A stretch of 22,000 nt of DNA from Armatimonadota bacterium (GTDB taxonomy: Bacteria; Armatimonadota; Fimbriimonadia; Fimbriimonadales; Fimbriimonadaceae), in NCBI GenBank assembly GCA_023392285.1, contig JAEVZK010000085.1:1-22000 (forward strand), read 5' to 3'. The position numbers were made by a program, and so were the translations under genes. Position 1 is the first letter of the stretch; each line of letters starts with the position of its first letter. This document shows positions 6,274 through 13,883 of the stretch, in pieces. The notes beneath the pieces were generated by a model. It worked only from the letters and a program-made list of their open reading frames with translations. It was not told the DNA's origin and did no database searches.

Positions 6274-9033
6274 GTGGATTTCCACACGCATACCCCTGCC
6301 TCTAACGATTACGGCAAGGGCCCTGACCAGGTCGCGCTGAAACAAACAACTCCCGAGGAGTGGCTGCTGGATTACATGCGTGCTGGTCTGGATGCTGTTG
6401 CCGTCACCGACCACAACTCGGGCGAGTGGGTGGACAAGCTGAAAGCGGCACTCGCCTCACCAGCGGTCCAGCAGCACGCCAACTATCGCAAGCTGGTGCT
6501 GTACCCGGGCGTAGAGTTATCGGCGAACGGTGGCACGCACATTCTTGCAATCTTCGATCCAAGCGCCACCACGTCTAACATCGATGCGTTGCTCGGTGCC
6601 TGCGAGTTCGATTTAAAGCACAGGGGCACGTCAGATCACGCATGCCGCTGTTCGCCCGTGCAGCTCATAGAAAAAATTACGAGAGCAGGTGCTGTGCCGA
6701 TCTTGGCGCACGTTGACGTGCCAACGGGTGCCTTCGTCGATCTCAAGGGGAATACTCTCCTACCCCTTGCCGAACATGAGGACTTGTACGCATACGAGCA
6801 GCAAGATCCTGCCTTCTCAACGCCGCCACTCATCGCTCCACGCGCTCAGAGATGGACGCAAGTTCTGGGGTCCGATTCGCACCACCGAACAGGCACGCCT
6901 GGTCAGAGGTTTCCGGGCTGCCACTTCACATGGGTGAAGATGGAGCAGCCCGACCTTGAGGGCCTAAAGCTGGCGTTGCTGGATGGAAATGGTATGTCTG
7001 TGAACCGCTCGGACGCGGTAAAAAGTGATCCCAACCAACTGCCCGACCTTTGGATTGAATACATCAAGGTGAGCAATGCCCGGCGTATGGGGAACGGCTC
7101 GCCCTTAAAGACGTTCTTCTCCCCCAAGCTGAACACCATCGTAGGAGGCCGTGGAACCGGCAAGTCGACTCTACTGGAGTTCCTTCGAATGGCGTTCGGC
7201 CGCTCTAACGAGGTGCCGAAGGCGCTTCGCGAGGAATTCGATGCCTACTTCGGTCCAGACCAACTGGTTAAAGGTGAAGGCGCCTACCGTTCCAACACAA
7301 CGGTTGAAGTGGTCGTCTGGAAAGACGGAGCTCACATTGCGCTCCGTTTTCAAGCGGGTTCGGCGGAGCCCGCTAGCTATGTCGAGAATGTCGATGAAGA
7401 TTGGATAAAGAGCGTCGGGTCAATTCATTCGAGATTTCCCATTCGGCTCTATAGTCAGAAGCAAGTGTTCAGCATGGCCAATGATCGTCTTGGTCTGCTT
7501 AAAGGTATAGATCAGCACCCTGATGTCGATGTGGACTCCTGGCGAAAGGATTTTGAAGCGACAATTGCATCCTTTTTAGAAGCGAGATCAAAAGTGCGTC
7601 AGTTGCGCCAGAAGCAACTTACGGAGCCGAGGCTTCTCGGGGAGCTAGAAGACGTAAAGCGCAAGCTCGACGTCTTCGAAAGAATGGGCCACGAAACCAT
7701 CCTGAAGGAGCACTCTCGCCGCGAAGCCCAATACACCATTTTGAAGGAAGCACTTAATGGCCTCACCCGTATGCGGGATGCTATTCAAGATGCGACGAGT
7801 GAGCTGGCGCTTCCCGAGTTAGATACATCGGCGTTTGACCCGAGCCGGGACGGTGAGCAAGAAGCTCTCAGCATTTTCGAGGCTGCCAAGGACATCACTG
7901 CCGAGTTCAAGAAGAGCATTGATGACCTTCTCCGAGGGTTCCAGACTGAGATTGCTCGATGGTCGGGAACAGTGCGCGATTCAGAGGTTATCAAGCTTAG
8001 ACGCTCAGCCAAGGAAGCATACGACGATCTAAGCGAGCAACTTGCGAAAACTGGCGTAGCGAACATGCAGCAGTATGGCGTACTAGTCCAGAAGAGAAGT
8101 CAGCTCGAAAAGGAGCTAAAGGAAGTCGCGGCCCTAGCGCCCACGATCAAATCGTTAGATTCTCGGGCAGCGGAATTGTGCGCTGAGGTGGAGCGCATGC
8201 GCAGGGAAATCACCGACCGGAGGCAGGCGTTCGTTGCCAATCACATTGGTGAGAACCCGGCAATCAGGATTCGAGTTTCTCCTTATAGCCTAGACCCTCT
8301 CAGTGTGGAGCGACAGTGGCGCGAGATGCTCGCTCGGCCAACAACGATGGCGGAACCGTTTCTCGCAGGCGATGGGAAAGGAGGGATGATCGGAGAACTT
8401 TTCGACAATCTCCCAATAGATACCGTAACGTCGAGGGCGGAGCTACACAAGCGGGTTACCCAACTGAAGCGTGAGGTGCAAGACATCGTCGCAGGAGGCA
8501 ATCCAAAGAACCGTCAAGGCTGGTTAGTTTCTTACTTCAGAAGCTTACCGCCCGAAACACTAGATTGCATGGAATGCTGGTGGCCCGACGACAACTTGGA
8601 AATCGACTACGCTGTTCCTGGAAGCAAGGGGGAGTTTCGGCCAATCCAGCAAGGCTCGCCAGGTCAGAAGACGGCCGGAGTCCTCGCCTTTTTAATGGCG
8701 TTTGGGACAGAGCCGATGATTCTCGATCAACCTGAAGATGATCTTGATAATCAGTTGATCTACGACCTCATCGTCAGCCAATTGCGCGAGAACAAAAAGC
8801 GTCGCCAAGTTATCATCGTCACACACAACCCTAACATCGTTGTCAATGGCGATGCAGAGTACGTAATACCACTTGACTTTCGCAGGGGCCAGACAATGAT
8901 TTTCAGCCCCCCAGGTGCAGGGTCACTTCAGTCGAGAGACATTCGCGATGAGGTGTGTCGGGTAATGGAGGGCGGCAAAGACGCTTTCTCTAAGCGTTAC
9001 CGGCGGCTGGCTTTGGAGAACACCCATGTCTGA
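6274..9033 (+). CDS. PHP-domain AAA/ABC ATPase, TrlF-like
   Basis: At 919 residues, the protein joins an N-terminal PHP metallo-hydrolase to an SMC/ABC-like ATPase. PHP ligands visible are HTH at 4-6, DH at 46-47, E81, H146 and D201/H203 (SDSHH). Walker A GGRGTGKST lies at 291-299, coiled-coil arms span roughly 420-660, SPGQKTAG is the ABC-signature-like loop, and Walker B is PMILDQPEDDLDN at 814-826, followed by THNPNIVVNGDAE. This is the domain order of TrlF-type ATPases found in defence islands; the PHP part would be a phosphoesterase or nuclease. The conserved-looking SRWWK lies in frame just before GTG 6274, but no ATG, GTG or TTG precedes it, so the true start may be upstream at a rare codon. 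Confidence 0.87.
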   Translation: MDFHTHTPASNDYGKGPDQVALKQTTPEEWLLDYMRAGLDAVAVTDHNSGEWVDKLKAALASPAVQQHANYRKLVLYPGVELSANGGTHILAIFDPSATTSNIDALLGACEFDLKHRGTSDHACRCSPVQLIEKITRAGAVPILAHVDVPTGAFVDLKGNTLLPLAEHEDLYAYEQQDPAFSTPPLIAPRAQRWTQVLGSDSHHRTGTPGQRFPGCHFTWVKMEQPDLEGLKLALLDGNGMSVNRSDAVKSDPNQLPDLWIEYIKVSNARRMGNGSPLKTFFSPKLNTIVGGRGTGKSTLLEFLRMAFGRSNEVPKALREEFDAYFGPDQLVKGEGAYRSNTTVEVVVWKDGAHIALRFQAGSAEPASYVENVDEDWIKSVGSIHSRFPIRLYSQKQVFSMANDRLGLLKGIDQHPDVDVDSWRKDFEATIASFLEARSKVRQLRQKQLTEPRLLGELEDVKRKLDVFERMGHETILKEHSRREAQYTILKEALNGLTRMRDAIQDATSELALPELDTSAFDPSRDGEQEALSIFEAAKDITAEFKKSIDDLLRGFQTEIARWSGTVRDSEVIKLRRSAKEAYDDLSEQLAKTGVANMQQYGVLVQKRSQLEKELKEVAALAPTIKSLDSRAAELCAEVERMRREITDRRQAFVANHIGENPAIRIRVSPYSLDPLSVERQWREMLARPTTMAEPFLAGDGKGGMIGELFDNLPIDTVTSRAELHKRVTQLKREVQDIVAGGNPKNRQGWLVSYFRSLPPETLDCMECWWPDDNLEIDYAVPGSKGEFRPIQQGSPGQKTAGVLAFLMAFGTEPMILDQPEDDLDNQLIYDLIVSQLRENKKRRQVIIVTHNPNIVVNGDAEYVIPLDFRRGQTMIFSPPGAGSLQSRDIRDEVCRVMEGGKDAFSKRYRRLALENTHV

Positions 9034-9112
9034 AGCATCACCTAAGCTAATGGGCAGCAGATTCTATATCCTTGCTGAAGGACCACTTTTTTCAGACCTG
9101 GACCTTTCGTAA
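9026..9112 (+). CDS. 28-codon ORF overlapping the PHP-ATPase end
   Basis: ATG 9026 starts eight bases inside the end of the ATPase gene, seven bases after GGAG (9015-9018). It encodes MSEASPKLMGSRFYILAEGP followed by a short acidic end, and stops at TAA 9110-9112, seven bases before the next ATG. The next gene has no ribosome site of its own, so this frame may carry ribosomes to it. It could also be the preserved beginning of a lost gene. I recognise no family. Confidence 0.4.
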   Translation: MSEASPKLMGSRFYILAEGPLFSDLDLS

Positions 9113-9119
9113 CTATACT

Positions 9120-9590
9120 ATGAGCAACGTTCCGAATCCTGCACAACCAGATCCTCCCTCTCTGAGGGATCGATTCACACAACCCGCTCTTGCCGAATTC
9201 GAAAGGAACGTGGCGGATTTTCAGCTTGATCTTTACAAGGAGGCCAATGCTGCCTGTGCAAATCGCAAGGAAGGAGTCGACCCTAAAATCAGCCCGGATG
9301 ATCTGAGCAGATCCCTACCCAAGCTCCACTATCGGTACGTTCTGGGACATCGCAAAAAGCTGATCGGGTGGAAGATCGGCACCCTCGCCTTTAGTCTTTT
9401 CGGTGGCTACTTCATTAATCAGGCAAGTTCGTTATCTGATCGAATTCGGGCTCTTGCTGGAAATACCGATGTCAAAGCAGTTGAGAACGTCGCAAATGGG
9501 GGTGGCACCATTTTAGTATTGGCGATCCTATTCTCGGTCCTGGGAATTGTTTGCGCCGCGATCGACTACAACTCGGAGGTTCAACCTTGA
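9120..9590 (+). CDS. two-helix membrane protein, unknown family
   Basis: I take ATG 9120 (MSNVPNPAQ) as the start, giving 156 residues; an upstream in-frame TTG at 9072 would overlap the 28-codon ORF. Residues 1-80 are soluble, helical and charged, with a proline-rich beginning. Hydrophobic segments at about 84-101 and 126-148 are separated by a short loop, so both ends should be cytoplasmic. It overlaps the winged-helix gene by four bases (TTGA) and is probably its partner. A small two-helix protein beside NTPase genes could be a membrane-acting effector or an anchor; this is inference from context and the sequence matches no family I know. Confidence 0.65.
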   Translation: MSNVPNPAQPDPPSLRDRFTQPALAEFERNVADFQLDLYKEANAACANRKEGVDPKISPDDLSRSLPKLHYRYVLGHRKKLIGWKIGTLAFSLFGGYFINQASSLSDRIRALAGNTDVKAVENVANGGGTILVLAILFSVLGIVCAAIDYNSEVQP

Positions 9591-10213
9591 GCAACATTAC
9601 CCAAGCTGAGAAGGATAGATGGGCAATGTTGAAGGCGTTCTATGAGTCCGTCGGTGATAAGCCAGCCGCTTACGCTCGCATTAACTTGTGGCAGGTGGCC
9701 GATTCTCTTGGTTTCGATCGTGACAAGACGCTGGCTGTTTACGACTACTTGCGCGCTGAGGGCTTGCTTGAATCTCGCGCTCTCGGCGGATGGGCAACGA
9801 TCACCCATTGGGGAATCAAAGAGGTCGAGGACGTTCTTAAGGGACGAGAGACAGAGCACTTCGACCAGGGGGTCCAATTCAATATCAACATCATCGGTCA
9901 GAACTCTGGCAACATAGCAATAGGCAACGAGAACGTACAGACCCAAGTTGCAACGGATCCAGCGATGGTTGCGCATGCACTTCGAGAGGCCTTGGAGCAG
10001 GTGCAACGCCCCTTACCCCCGGAAGCCGATGCTCTCGTTGCCTTGGTCGAACAGAGTTCCGATGACAGACTTGGCCTGGCGGCAGCCATCTCAGTGGTCG
10101 CTCAAAAAGCTAATTCCTGGAAGTCTGCGCTCCAGGACTTTGCCTTGCAAGCAGGTGCAGGGGTCGCTAGTTCGATGGTGGTCGATTTGATTAAGGTTCT
10201 CATACCTAGATGA
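9587..10213 (+). CDS. winged-helix protein with GNIAIGN motif
   Basis: TTG 9587 is chosen because GGAGG (9575-9579) lies seven bases upstream and the codon forms a TTGA overlap with the previous stop. The 208-residue product has a winged-helix region (about 8-88: WQVADSLGFDRDKTLAVYDYLRAEGLL, then a GWATITHWG wing), a strand-like stretch VQFNINIIGQNSGNIAIGN (97-114), and a C-terminal helical region (122-208) with a hydrophobic end. The GN-x-AIGN pattern recurs in bacterial conflict proteins as a short beta element, but I cannot name a family. Pairing with the membrane protein upstream suggests a two-part accessory module inserted between the PHP-ATPase and the Mod cassettes. Confidence 0.7.
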   Translation: MSNITQAEKDRWAMLKAFYESVGDKPAAYARINLWQVADSLGFDRDKTLAVYDYLRAEGLLESRALGGWATITHWGIKEVEDVLKGRETEHFDQGVQFNINIIGQNSGNIAIGNENVQTQVATDPAMVAHALREALEQVQRPLPPEADALVALVEQSSDDRLGLAAAISVVAQKANSWKSALQDFALQAGAGVASSMVVDLIKVLIPR

Positions 10214-10416
10214 GGCAGAAGCTTGAACTGACCTGGATTGGGAAGGAGGAGAGGCCGCGGTTGGAGCCGCGGATTCTGCTGGAGGACCTTGCTCTTTCTG
10301 ACTCCGCGGCCGAGCGGGTGTCGGAGAACGACATCTTCGACAACCGCATCATCTTTTGGGACGACCTGCTCGCGCTTGAAGCGCTGGAGCAGCAGGTCGG
10401 CCGCGTTCTCCCATGA
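10210..10416 (+). CDS. Mod N-terminal leader ORF, copy A
   Basis: This 68-codon frame begins ATGAGG, overlapping the previous stop (ATGA). It reproduces the beginning of the operon's own methyltransferase: KLELTWIGKE, LEPRILLE and AAERVSENDIFDNR are shared, and 49 of its first 61 residues equal those of Mod. It stops just before the catalytic DPPY region, so it cannot methylate. Its TGA overlaps the ATG of the Mrr-nSTAND gene, which has no ribosome site of its own, so translating this frame probably delivers ribosomes to that gene. It may be a functional peptide, a coupling device, or a fossil of a displaced mod gene. Confidence 0.7.
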   Translation: MRQKLELTWIGKEERPRLEPRILLEDLALSDSAAERVSENDIFDNRIIFWDDLLALEALEQQVGRVLP

Positions 10417-12668
10417 ATTACCAACTTCAGAACTTGTCGCCACCGGAATTTACCGAACTGGTGGGTGACCTAGTTTCTTCCGACTTCGCGGTTACGCTGT
10501 CGAAATCCCCCGACGGACCTGATGGCGGTATTGATCTTCTTCGTGCGGGAGAGACTGACCGTCCGGATATCATAGTTCAATGCAAGCATTACTCGAAAAG
10601 CACCTATAGTCATCTCAAACGCGATCTGAGACTAGAGGTTGAAAAGATCAGGAGACTAAGGCCCCATCGTTATGTAATTGCAACTTCGATGGAGCTGACT
10701 GTCTCGCAGAAGAAGGATGTGCTTGCTCTATTTGAAGGCTACATATTGAGCCTTGACGACGTGCTTGGCGGTCAAGATGTAAGCGCTTCGCTGCGACGCA
10801 ATCCAAAGGTTGAGCGGGATCATTACAAGTTGTGGCTCGGAAGCACTGAATTGCTCGCGCGAGTTATTCATCAGGGCACAAATGTTTGGCACAACCAACT
10901 CATGTCACACATTCGCGACCATAAGCAAGTTTACGTTCAGACGCCATCATTTGGTAAGGCGCTAGAGATCTTAAATGAGCACAAAATTGTGCTTATCGCT
11001 GGCGGGCCTGGGATAGGTAAAACGACGTTGGCGAATGTCATTGCGGCACGTTGCGTCGCCGAGGGCTTTCAATTTCGCGAAATTGTTGACTTGGAGCAAC
11101 CGCTGAAAGATGTTCCGGACGAAGGAAATGTGGTCTTCTACTTTGACGATTTCTTGGGTTATAGCGTCTGGCGCGATAACCAACCTGGTTCTGAAAAGCG
11201 ATTGCAAAGTCTGCTGCGCTTGTGCCAGCAGGATTCGCGTTTTTGGCTCATCTTAACAACCAGGACGTACCTGCTTGAAGATGCCAAGAGACTTTCAAGC
11301 GCGGTTGAGGAAAGGCTAGGGCAGCAGTTGCAAGTTGTATTGCACATCGACGAAATGAGCCGGCGGACACGAGCTAGGATTATCTACAATCACCTTTTCT
11401 TTAATGGTGTTCCTCCTGAAGCCTGCAAAAGCTTCACTGATTGGGATGTTCTGGAAAAGATTCTGAATCACCCAAACTATAGCCCTCGCATTATTGAGGC
11501 TGTAACGAGATCTCTGCCGTCTGATCTCCTGCCAAGCGATTGCAGCACCTACCTAATTAAGCAACTTGACAATCCGGACTCGCTTTACAGAGCAGCTATA
11601 GAGGAGCGAATAGGAGCCGAAGCCAGGGACCTTCTATTTGTTCTCCATGTACTTGGTGGGTTCGCACACTTAGACCACTTGTATAGAGTTTGGAAGGATC
11701 TGACTTCCAGCCTGTCTAAGCAATTACAAAATCGCAGACTATTTAACAGCAAGTTGAAATCCCTAGAGGGAAGTTTAGTTAAGATCAATGGTCTCGTTCA
11801 AAGGGGAAATGAAGGTCCGCGCGAGGCTTGTTCCTTCTACAATCCAGCTGTACGTGAACAGGTCGTTCGAGTGTTATGGCAGTATGATGAGCACTGGAAA
11901 TGGTTGTGTGAGTCAGCAGAATCCGGCTCCGAGTTGGTAAACCTCGCTCGATGTCACCCCGATGCTAAAACGGTTTCGCCCTGGGAGGTGAGAAGTGTGA
12001 AACTCCCCGAATCTTGGTACCAGCGTTGGTTTTCGCTCGCCATCAGCGCCAGAGGCCAAGATGCTGACCTTGTGACATCCTTAAGTTCAGCCTTGTCTCT
12101 CAATATCTGGAACGGAGACTTGTCAAGACTACAGGAGTTGTTGAGCCTTTTAGCCGAGACACATGGTGAGAGATGGATACATTGGAGCGGTATGGGTGAA
12201 GCAAGATTGCCTTCTTTGGCCGTCAACTGCTTGTCACGTCTAAATTGGCTCGATAGAGCGTTAGTCGAAGAGGTGAAAGAATTTCTGCAGGATGAGCCCT
12301 GGGACGATGAAGAGCCAGCTGAACTATATGAAAGGTTGGAGAATCTTGGGCCCGTAGCTTATTCAGCACAATCTGAGCTACAAGATCGCGCCAGAGACTA
12401 TGTTCGTAAGCGCATTTCTAGCCTCCACGCGGACGAAGAGATATCTGAAGAGGATTACTATGCGGTAGATCACCTCAACGAGTCGTTGCATCTCTCGCTG
12501 GACCACGACGTGCTTGCGCTGTTTGAAAGCGTCCGTTATAGCAGCTCGGTTTCAAGCTCGAATGTCAACGCTCCCAAATTAGGTGACGACTCCATGTCCA
12601 CTGCTGAAGTAAAAGCTCTATTTCTGTCGTTATGTAGTCGCGAGTCCGAAGAAACCCAGGTGAGATAA
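10413..12668 (+). CDS. Mrr-type nuclease fused to nSTAND3-type NTPase
   Basis: The N-terminal ~125 residues form an Mrr-like restriction endonuclease: ID at 40-41 within PDGGIDLL and VQCKHY at 55-60 give the D...(Q)xK active-site pattern. After a linker, a STAND-type NTPase begins with VYVQTPSF near 173, Walker A GGPGIGKTT at 197-205, Walker B VVFYFDDFLG near 240-250, LTTRTYLL near 283 and RARIIYNHLFF near 325, which fits the nSTAND3 group. The remaining 400 residues are helical and could sense a target. Such fusions are expected to cut nucleic acid after sensing an invader. Codons are more A/T-rich than in mod and res, suggesting separate acquisition. It starts at the ATGA of leader A. Confidence 0.87.
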   Translation: MNYQLQNLSPPEFTELVGDLVSSDFAVTLSKSPDGPDGGIDLLRAGETDRPDIIVQCKHYSKSTYSHLKRDLRLEVEKIRRLRPHRYVIATSMELTVSQKKDVLALFEGYILSLDDVLGGQDVSASLRRNPKVERDHYKLWLGSTELLARVIHQGTNVWHNQLMSHIRDHKQVYVQTPSFGKALEILNEHKIVLIAGGPGIGKTTLANVIAARCVAEGFQFREIVDLEQPLKDVPDEGNVVFYFDDFLGYSVWRDNQPGSEKRLQSLLRLCQQDSRFWLILTTRTYLLEDAKRLSSAVEERLGQQLQVVLHIDEMSRRTRARIIYNHLFFNGVPPEACKSFTDWDVLEKILNHPNYSPRIIEAVTRSLPSDLLPSDCSTYLIKQLDNPDSLYRAAIEERIGAEARDLLFVLHVLGGFAHLDHLYRVWKDLTSSLSKQLQNRRLFNSKLKSLEGSLVKINGLVQRGNEGPREACSFYNPAVREQVVRVLWQYDEHWKWLCESAESGSELVNLARCHPDAKTVSPWEVRSVKLPESWYQRWFSLAISARGQDADLVTSLSSALSLNIWNGDLSRLQELLSLLAETHGERWIHWSGMGEARLPSLAVNCLSRLNWLDRALVEEVKEFLQDEPWDDEEPAELYERLENLGPVAYSAQSELQDRARDYVRKRISSLHADEEISEEDYYAVDHLNESLHLSLDHDVLALFESVRYSSSVSSSNVNAPKLGDDSMSTAEVKALFLSLCSRESEETQVR

Positions 12669-12669
12669 G

Positions 12670-12867
12670 TTGAAGCAGAAATTAGAGCTTACATGGATTG
12701 GGAAGGAGGAGAGGCCGCGGTTGGAGCCGCGGATTCTGCTAGAGAACCCAGAGCAGTCGTCCGCCGCTGCCGTCAAGCGGGGCGCGGAGGAAATCCCACC
12801 CAACCGGCTGAGACTCGGACAATTTGACGGAGATGAAAGCCCAGAAGCCGCAGAGAGAATCACATGA
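12670..12867 (+). CDS. Mod N-terminal leader ORF, copy B
   Basis: Sixty-five codons starting at TTG 12670, one base after the previous stop and six bases after AGGTGA (12658-12663). The first 25 residues match Mod except the start residue; the rest has diverged (EEIPPNRLRLG against NDIFDNRLIFG) yet remains open and alignable. It ends before any catalytic motif, and its TGA overlaps the ATG of the next gene. The decayed second half and intact first half suggest either relaxed constraint after truncation or a peptide whose beginning matters most. Its role is inferred to be translational coupling. Confidence 0.65.
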   Translation: MKQKLELTWIGKEERPRLEPRILLENPEQSSAAAVKRGAEEIPPNRLRLGQFDGDESPEAAERIT

Positions 12868-13883
12868 CTCAGACCGCGCTCTATTTTCCTGCCTTTATCC
12901 CAGGCGAACAATGGCTTAAAGATAGCTTGCTTTACTGGGACAAAATCGGGTCGATCGTTCCCGCAGCTGATGCCAAGTTTGCCGATGTTGCCGACCTCCA
13001 ATACCTTCGAGCGGAAGGATTGTATGAACAGATTGATCCAACTGAGGACGTGCAACATCGACTAGACGGATTTGGACTTACTGAAGAGTTCATTCGCAAA
13101 GCGAGTGACCCCGCATTCCAAGCCAGTGTCGTAATGGATTCCAACGACGTGATGCATATGTCCTTGTCCAAGGCGACGCACCACATGAAGCGGTTTCTTC
13201 ACGAACAGGGCTGGGTGTTCGACGTCCAGGATTGGGCTTTTCTCGTTGTGCCCAGTAGCGTCGGGCTTCTCTGGGTTAGTCTTCTTGCAAAATATCTTGC
13301 CGAAGGGGACCATACACGGTTTTTGACCCCTTGTACCGACTTGCCATCCGAACTGTTTCGTGTCTTCGGCGATAACAAGGAAACGGCGGATGCCCTACAA
13401 CTTGAGCTCGCCGGGCTCTTACCAAAGGCGAACCCGAGCGCATCTTTGTTGAGCATCGTTGAGTTTCGCGCTGATCATAGAAGACAACTCGTCGCTCACC
13501 GATCGTTCTTAAGGGAGAAGATCCAGTTGTTGACTTCGGCCAAAACTTGGGGCGAGTTCAAAGATATTGCGTCACGCGTACAGGACGACCTTGAACTCAA
13601 GCAAGAAGAATTCAAGAGCCTTATGGGTAATCTCAAGGACGATTCGACTTCCAGCACCGTGTCTGCAATAGTTGGCGCAGGTTCTCCAGCGGTCATCGGC
13701 ACACTTGCTGGCCTAGCAGCCGTTCCAGTCGGTGGCACGTCAAGCCTTGCTGCTGGAGCCCTAGGAGGCGCTACGATATCAGTTCTCAAATTTGCCCTTG
13801 GCCACCGCTCCCGTTATCGTCAACTGAACGCACACCCACTTGCATTTCTTCATTCGGCTAGAGAACAGGGAGTCTTAAGCTGA
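12864..13883 (+). CDS. DUF6236-like protein with glycine-rich hydrophobic C-terminal segment
   Basis: The 339-residue protein begins with TALYFPAFIPGEQWLKDSLLYWDKIGSIVP in overlapping pieces: ALYFPAFIPGEQWLKDSLLY then WDKIGSIVP. This Y-P...WLK..LLYWD.I..IVP signature fits the DUF6236 family as I remember it. The middle is helical. Residues 264-313 are a Gly/Ala/Val-rich hydrophobic stretch that could insert in a membrane, followed by a basic tail. The biochemical role is unknown. It is carried as the second cassette, starts at the ATGA of leader B and overlaps the mod start by four bases (CTGA). It could be a toxin-like or abortive-infection effector, but that rests only on the hydrophobic segment and location. 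Confidence 0.6.
   Translation: MTQTALYFPAFIPGEQWLKDSLLYWDKIGSIVPAADAKFADVADLQYLRAEGLYEQIDPTEDVQHRLDGFGLTEEFIRKASDPAFQASVVMDSNDVMHMSLSKATHHMKRFLHEQGWVFDVQDWAFLVVPSSVGLLWVSLLAKYLAEGDHTRFLTPCTDLPSELFRVFGDNKETADALQLELAGLLPKANPSASLLSIVEFRADHRRQLVAHRSFLREKIQLLTSAKTWGEFKDIASRVQDDLELKQEEFKSLMGNLKDDSTSSTVSAIVGAGSPAVIGTLAGLAAVPVGGTSSLAAGALGGATISVLKFALGHRSRYRQLNAHPLAFLHSAREQGVLS
13867..13882 (+). promoter_or_regulatory. ribosome site selecting a CTG start for mod
   Basis: AGGGAG (13867-13872) lies seven bases before CTG 13880, and CTG overlaps the previous TGA (CTGA). No ATG, GTG or TTG exists in this frame between the upstream TAG (13859-13861) and TTG 13931. Leader copies A and B begin at exactly the homologous codon with ATG and TTG. 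Confidence 0.6.

Noticed and set aside
10210..10416. Copy A as an independent methyltransferase
   Set aside because: It ends before the DPPY and FAGSGTT motifs, so no catalytic site exists.
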